This document shows positions 59,470 to 64,000 of a DNA stretch of 64,000 nt, piece by piece. The position numbers and the translations under genes are program-made. This DNA comes from Anadara kagoshimensis. Its lineage: Eukaryota > Mollusca > Bivalvia > Arcoida > Arcidae. Under the pieces are notes generated by a model. That model was given only the letters and a program-made list of their open reading frames with translations. It was not told where the DNA came from and searched no databases. Every line of letters begins with the position of its first letter. Position 1 is the stretch's first letter. The DNA lies in NCBI GenBank assembly GCA_021292105.1, contig CM037861.1, positions 53,532,920 to 53,596,919 of the forward strand, given 5' to 3'.

Positions 59470-61047
59470 TGATTGACAATGGTAATAATAATAAAGCCAT
59501 GATATATTAAATATCCATAATACAAGCTACATACTTCGAACCAATGAGAAACAGTAAATAGTGTTAAGTAAAACGTTTACTTTTTAAAATGAATTCCTGT
59601 ACTGTTAGAAATATTATTTTATTTTGTTCGAAGGACAAGGTAGGGTCACCAAACAATAATTTTTCAACGGTTAAAACATATGGAAGTGTAAATATGGTTG
59701 ATGTTCGAATATGTCTAAAATTTTGACAATATAAAAGAAAATGAGTGTTGTCCTCTATTTGACCACATATACAAAAGGGCTTTGGATCTAAATGTTTACT
59801 ATATAAATGATACTTCAGAGAACTACATTGTAATCGCAGCCTTGTGTGGAGTATTTGACCTAATCTTGTCCCACAATTATAGAAATTTGGAACTTTGATA
59901 TGAGAGTTAATAAGTTTCTTAAAAATTGGTAAGGAGTTATCTCTTACATCGCTTGGTAAATTATTCCATTCTGTAATAGTGTAGGGCAAAAAAGAATTTT
60001 GATAAAATGAAGTTTTACATGACATGTTTCGAATATTTTGGGAACCACGCGTGTTATGCGAATGAATATCGTTTTGTGAAGGTGGGATAAGCATGCGTAA
60101 ATATGGAGGGGCTAGATTATGATACATTTTATAGAACTGGACTAACTTATGATTATTTCGTCTTTTCTCTGTAGTTTCCCATCCTGTTTCAGAATAAAGC
60201 ATGCCGTGTATGCTAGCGATGCGCGTTGCACCAGAGACAATTCTGGCGGCTTCTAAATTTACTTTTTAACTGGGGCAACCAAATTAACTAGTTTAAATTT
60301 ATTATATCAAGATGTGGGGTGGGAAACACTAGAAACGAGAAGGAAAAAACATAGATTAATTCAATTTTTTAAGATGTATCACAGGCAATCCCCTACTTAT
60401 CTATCGCAAATGATTCCACCTACAAGTTCAGAATTTCACCAATATAACACCCGTTCATCTGAAAACTTAGAAACTATATTATGCAGAACAGACTATTATT
60501 ATAAATCATTTCTTCCTTCAACAATTAGAGATTGGAATAACATCCCAGTCTCAGTCAGAAACAGTTCGCTTAACATTTTTAAATCTTTCTTAAACCAGAA
60601 AATACATATTCCAAAATTTTATTACACAGGTAGTCGCATAGGACAAATACATCACACCAGACTTAGGTTAAACTGTAGTTCACTAAATCACCATTTATAT
60701 AGTAAAAACCTCGTTGATAGTCCCAATTGCGCATGCGGTCAAGTTGAAACTACAAAACATTTTCTTTTACATTGTAACTTGTACACTCATATAAGAAATA
60801 CTACTATTCATACCATAAACGTCTCTTATGATCTTGACATATTGTTATTTGGAAATCACAATCTGACCCTGTCGAAAACAATGATATTTTCATCAAAGTT
60901 CAGAAGTACATTCTTTTATCAAAGAGATTTTCCGTTTAAAACAATGATTGATTTTACATTATGAAATTTTACATACTAGTATATGTCATAAATTATTGTA
61001 TTCTGAAATTTTCATTTTTCTTTTATAAATTATAACCTACACACTTT

Positions 61048-61095
<48 letters not shown>

Positions 61096-61570
61096 CTTAT
61101 ATTTATTTATTTATTTATTTATTAATTATTTATTTATTTATTTATAAACCACTCATTATTTATTTATTAAAGTAATTAAGTCATCCAATTGTTCACTAAT
61201 TCATCTATTTAGTTATAAAATATATATGTTTTTTTTCTGTGGCATGCAAAATATTGTAATGTTATAATTGTCTAGGAAACCGGTTTATATAAGAGTTTAC
61301 TCTTGTTCCGGGATCCTCTTTATATTATTTATTTGTATATCATACTGGAAACACAAATAAAATATTGTTTAAACTAAATTTACTTTTTCTATTCTTAATT
61401 TTAAATTTTCTGGTATGTTTCCCCACACAACATCGCTATATTCAAGTAATGGTCGGATAAAAATGAAATATATTTTTTCTAAAACGTCCCTTGATAAAAT
61501 AAATTTATATTTTCTTAAAATTGTACTGTTTAGATTTATGTTATGTGGAGTTAGAAACTGGACTTCAACA
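58797..61570 (-). mobile_element. LINE copy B, interrupted by a nested LINE
   Basis: Minus strand: RT end at 61570-61374 (YKFILSRDVLEKIYFIFIRP, LLEYSDVVWGNIPENLKLR), resuming at 60267 and continuing to the stop at 59564 (GWETTEKRRNNHKLVQFYKM, TEWNNLPSDVRDN, CICGQIEDNTHFLLYC). The 3' UTR (58797-59563) is full of AAT microsatellite, with a 60-bp duplication at 59323-59384/59461-59526, and ends AATAAATACTGTTTAAAC. 5' truncated. Confidence 0.88.
60268..61373 (+). mobile_element. LINE nested inside copy B, with 15-bp target duplication
   Basis: Plus-strand, 5'-truncated member of the same group: GWETLETRRKKHRLIQFFKM, DWNNIPVSVRN, RLRLNCSSLNHHLYSKN and CACGQVETTKHFLLHC in an open frame 60314-60964. 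The 3' UTR has a (TTTA)n tract (61040-61147) and ends AATAAAATATTGTTTAAA. CTAAATTTACTTTTT is duplicated at 60253-60267 and 61374-61388. Confidence 0.93.
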
Positions 61571-61823
61571 TCCTTACTTGATAGGACTGATCTGTACCAT
61601 CACGATGTCCATGCACAGGAGCCCCTGTGATCAGGCCGATGTTTAAAAACATCATCGGGTGGCGTCATCAATGCGGAACCAGTAAAACACTAAAAAAAGC
61701 GTATACTTCTGTCTACTATGAATGTGTTCCGTTATGTCATTTTATTTGTGCTTAAAAAGCACAATTAATCATATTTATCTTTATTTACTTTATAAATAGA
61801 TTGTCATTTGATGACAGCTATAT

Positions 61824-61859
<36 letters not shown>

Positions 61860-61860
61860 G
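61571..61860. other. Spacer with poly(A) tract
   Basis: Contains the near-palindrome CCGATGTTTAAAAACATC at 61643 and a run of about 33 A at 61825-61858. No gene seen. Confidence 0.5.
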
Positions 61861-61934
61861 GACTTGAATTTGTTCTTTACCGTTTTGAGTTTTAGTGTGC
61901 GTATAACCTCGTCCCTCGATATAAAGCGAAAGAA

Positions 61935-61944
61935 GGAGGCGGGG
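61935..61944 (+). promoter_or_regulatory. GC box upstream of the 62-kb gene
   Basis: GAGGCGGGGC, an Sp/KLF-type GC box about 100 bases before an ATG with a good coding exon, in a locally GC-richer patch. A plausible proximal promoter. Confidence 0.45.
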
Positions 61945-62042
61945 CTTTGAACATGTAGAAGTTGTTATTGTTTTGCAGTTGAAACTATGATGCATTTTAC
62001 AGATCATGTACCTTGAACACTTGTATTGTCACTTAATTAGAA

Positions 62043-62152
62043 ATGGGAAGCATTCGTCCTGTCAAACTGGAAGGTCAGGATGTTTATCCAGCGACTGTCG
62101 AGGGATTACAAGATGTCTTTGACTCTAATAATTTTGTTTTGACTAAATCTAG
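62043..62152 (+). CDS. First coding exon of an unidentified gene
   Basis: ATG at 62043 and 36 codons, then a donor AG/GTATGC at 62152/62153 (phase 2). The peptide is MGSIRPVKLEGQDVYPATVE followed by GLQDVFDSNNFVLTKS. It begins without a signal peptide and reads like the amino end of a soluble enzyme, but I do not recognise the family. The rest of the gene is not visible in the next 1.8 kb, which is transposon-rich, so the following exon must be beyond 64000 or hidden. Confidence 0.6.
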
Positions 62153-62274
62153 GTATGCCTAATATCTTAACAGCTTAACTGTCTACTGCACATTTGTCTA
62201 TCATTCCTTGTAACCAATAAATTGGTAAAGGTTTATCTTGGTTTTATAGATCTATATACATATAAAATAAATGC

Positions 62275-63330
62275 TCGCAGACTGGGAAAGGGAATGGAAG
62301 ATTGGGTCCACCCAAACAAGTGCACATGCAGTACTGACTGTTAGTAAAACACCAAAACAAACTAAATGGACAAATCCTCGAACATGAAACATCATTAAAA
62401 TATTTAGGAGTAACCATAACATCAGACCTAAACTGGGGAAAACACATCTCGGACATCACCACGAAAACAAATAGAGTAATCAGTTTTCTACAAAGAAATC
62501 TATAAACATATCAGCCAAGAAAAATAAAAAAGCCTGATAAGACCACAGGTAGATAGTTCCCATGTGATGTCACACTGTCCACTTCACAGGTAAAGTAGCA
62601 GCCATTTTGAAGGTATTTAGAAATTGAATCTTATTAATTCTTTCTAAAATAGGGTGTATAAAATTTATTGTCACATCCTTGTTATGGGGACAAAAATCTT
62701 ATAAAATATACCAAATCAAAGTAAAAACATTGACAATTTTATAAATTTAAAAACTTTATTGATATCCCGATTACTTTTTGAAAAACAATAAATTAAAAAT
62801 TAACAAATTTGGTTAAAATAGATAGATATAAGATATAGATTGACCAACAAAATGGCGACCACTTTACTGAAAAATTTGTCTGCTTGAGGTCCATGGGAAC
62901 TATCAATACACTGTATCTGTATCGAACCCTTACCAACAAGGCCATATAGACAAATTAGAGATGGTTCAGCATAGAGTGGCTCGCTTTGTGACTGGACAAT
63001 ACAGACAGAGAACAAGTATAACTGCAATTACTAAGCTTGGTTGGCAAAGCCTGGAAAAGAGATGCCAAGAAAGCTGACTAACCATGCTATATAAAATCCT
63101 GCATGGCTATGTTGACATAGACCAAAACAGTTACATGAAACCTATGATAAAGATGTTTAGACATGTCCACCAACACACACTAGATATTATCTTTGTCAGC
63201 ACACAATGCCGCAAAATCCCATTCTTTGTCCGGACAGCAAGTGAATGGAACAGACTGCCACCTGACATACCAGCTGCAGTTTTACTAGAGTCAATTTGAG
63301 CTTGAGTGCACAACAACCTCAAATAAAGCC
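62275..63330 (+). mobile_element. Degraded LINE (L2/CR1/Jockey-like), split by a MITE
   Basis: Left part: LEHETSLKYLGVTITSDLNW and TKTNRVISFLQRNL (62370-62500). Right part: IDKLEMVQHRVARFVTGQYR, LGWQSLEKRC, LTMLYKILHG, FFVRTASEWNRLPPDI (62945-63290). Frameshifts and stops are present. The MITE at 62553-62902 lies between the two parts. Located in the first intron of the 62-kb gene. Confidence 0.85.
62553..62902. mobile_element. Foldback MITE with ATAGTTCCCATG ends
   Basis: A 350-bp element with inverted ends ATAGTTCCCATG / CATGGGAACTAT. The subterminal CACTTCACAGGTAAAGTAGC is mirrored by CCACTTTACTGAAAAATTTG further in. It contains AAAATGGCGACC near the right end. Inserted in the LINE. Confidence 0.8.
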
Positions 63331-64000
63331 AGCAGCAACTGTTGTTTTTATCCTGTTTTTAATCTGTTTATTTTCGTACTACTGTTGTTGATCATGCACA
63401 TTAAGTAGTGAAATCTTCGATCAGACAAAGTTGGCCAGTAGAAGGAAGAAGAAAATAATAAAACCCATTAACACTAACTCATTTTCAAGGTTTTAGACAA
63501 GTTGTGTACTTCATCAGTTTTCAAGTAAACATCCCTGATGAAGGACACAACTTGCCTGAAACAGGTTGAAAATGTTTTAGTACATATATACCGGTATATT
63601 TATAGAATTAACTCAATTGAGTAAAATTCTAAAACACGCCAGATCTATTATCCTTAAAAAGTTTAAAACTAACCTGTCTCCTGTTTAGTCATAATATTAG
63701 TATATCCATCATTCTTGTTTAATTTGATTGCTTAATGACTGATCTAAACCTTCCTGCTTGCCAGTCACATATTCAGGGGTTCATAATTATGTTTTGTAAT
63801 GGAAGGTCCAGGACCTTTTGCCTTTATTTTTGGCAGATCCATGTGCAATTATGTAATTATATTGAAAAAGTAGAATTATTCTGGTAAAAATGGCAGGTTC
63901 AGCGGACTTTTACAATTTAAATATTAATGGTCCCAAGGTGAAATCAATAGGTCCCAGACCTCGGACCCAGGGAATTTTGAACCCCTGATATTGCACTCCA
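63331..64000. other. LINE 3' flank and spacer with one hairpin
   Basis: A hairpin at 63498-63554: CAAGTTGTGTACTTCATCAG against CTGATGAAGGACACAACTTG. No gene seen to the end of the window. Confidence 0.55.

Overview
The window is animal genomic DNA: AT-rich, intron-bearing, and crowded with transposon remnants and minisatellites. The gene content (a MAP kinase kinase, the Fanconi protein FAAP24, a ZNFX1-type helicase, a C-type lectin) is metazoan. The dispersed repeats (an element opening with a GGCCCATGGGCC palindrome, tRNA-headed SINEs, Penelope-like ends) look like those I associate with bivalve molluscs. The bivalve assignment is inference; no database was searched.

Layout. 0.5-1.4 kb (+): the last two coding exons of a MAP2K3/6-like kinase, followed by repeat-bearing flank. 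9.5-18.7 kb (-): a complete FAAP24 gene of six exons (about 223 residues) with an E2F-type site just upstream of its ATG. Its introns hold a 45-46 bp minisatellite, a Tigger-like MITE, a LINE fragment, a TTAA-flanked MITE, and unused copies of its own helix-hairpin-helix exons. 20.9-29.1 kb: a minisatellite field (62-bp and about 31-bp units) broken by a shortened hAT element, a 113-bp hAT-like MITE and a 3.5-kb element with very long subrepeated inverted ends.

29.1-41.6 kb (+): a ZNFX1-like gene. Its exons read, in order: an eIF4G-like eIF4E-binding segment, an acidic segment, an RG-rich linker, armadillo-like region, SF1 helicase, NFX1 zinc fingers, a RING-like Cys/His block, then a chain of four RZ-like zinc modules. 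Each RZ-like module is split by a phase-1 intron at the same glycine. The large exon has about five reading-frame breaks, so this copy is either a young pseudogene or carries assembly indels.

41.6-49.9 kb is gene-poor and very AT-rich, with scattered Penelope-type terminal repeats. 50.0-55.5 kb (-): a three-exon secreted C-type lectin with a threonine-rich stalk. 57.2-61.6 kb: a LINE cluster with one LINE nested in another (15-bp target duplication). 62.0 kb (+): the first coding exon of an unidentified gene, followed by a degraded LINE split by a MITE.

The most interesting unit is the ZNFX1-like gene. It combines a helicase linked in other animals to antiviral and small-RNA defence with an apparent cap-complex-binding segment and a multiplied RZ tail. 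FAAP24 (DNA crosslink repair), MAP2K (stress signalling) and the lectin (glycan recognition) show no operon-like relation to it.
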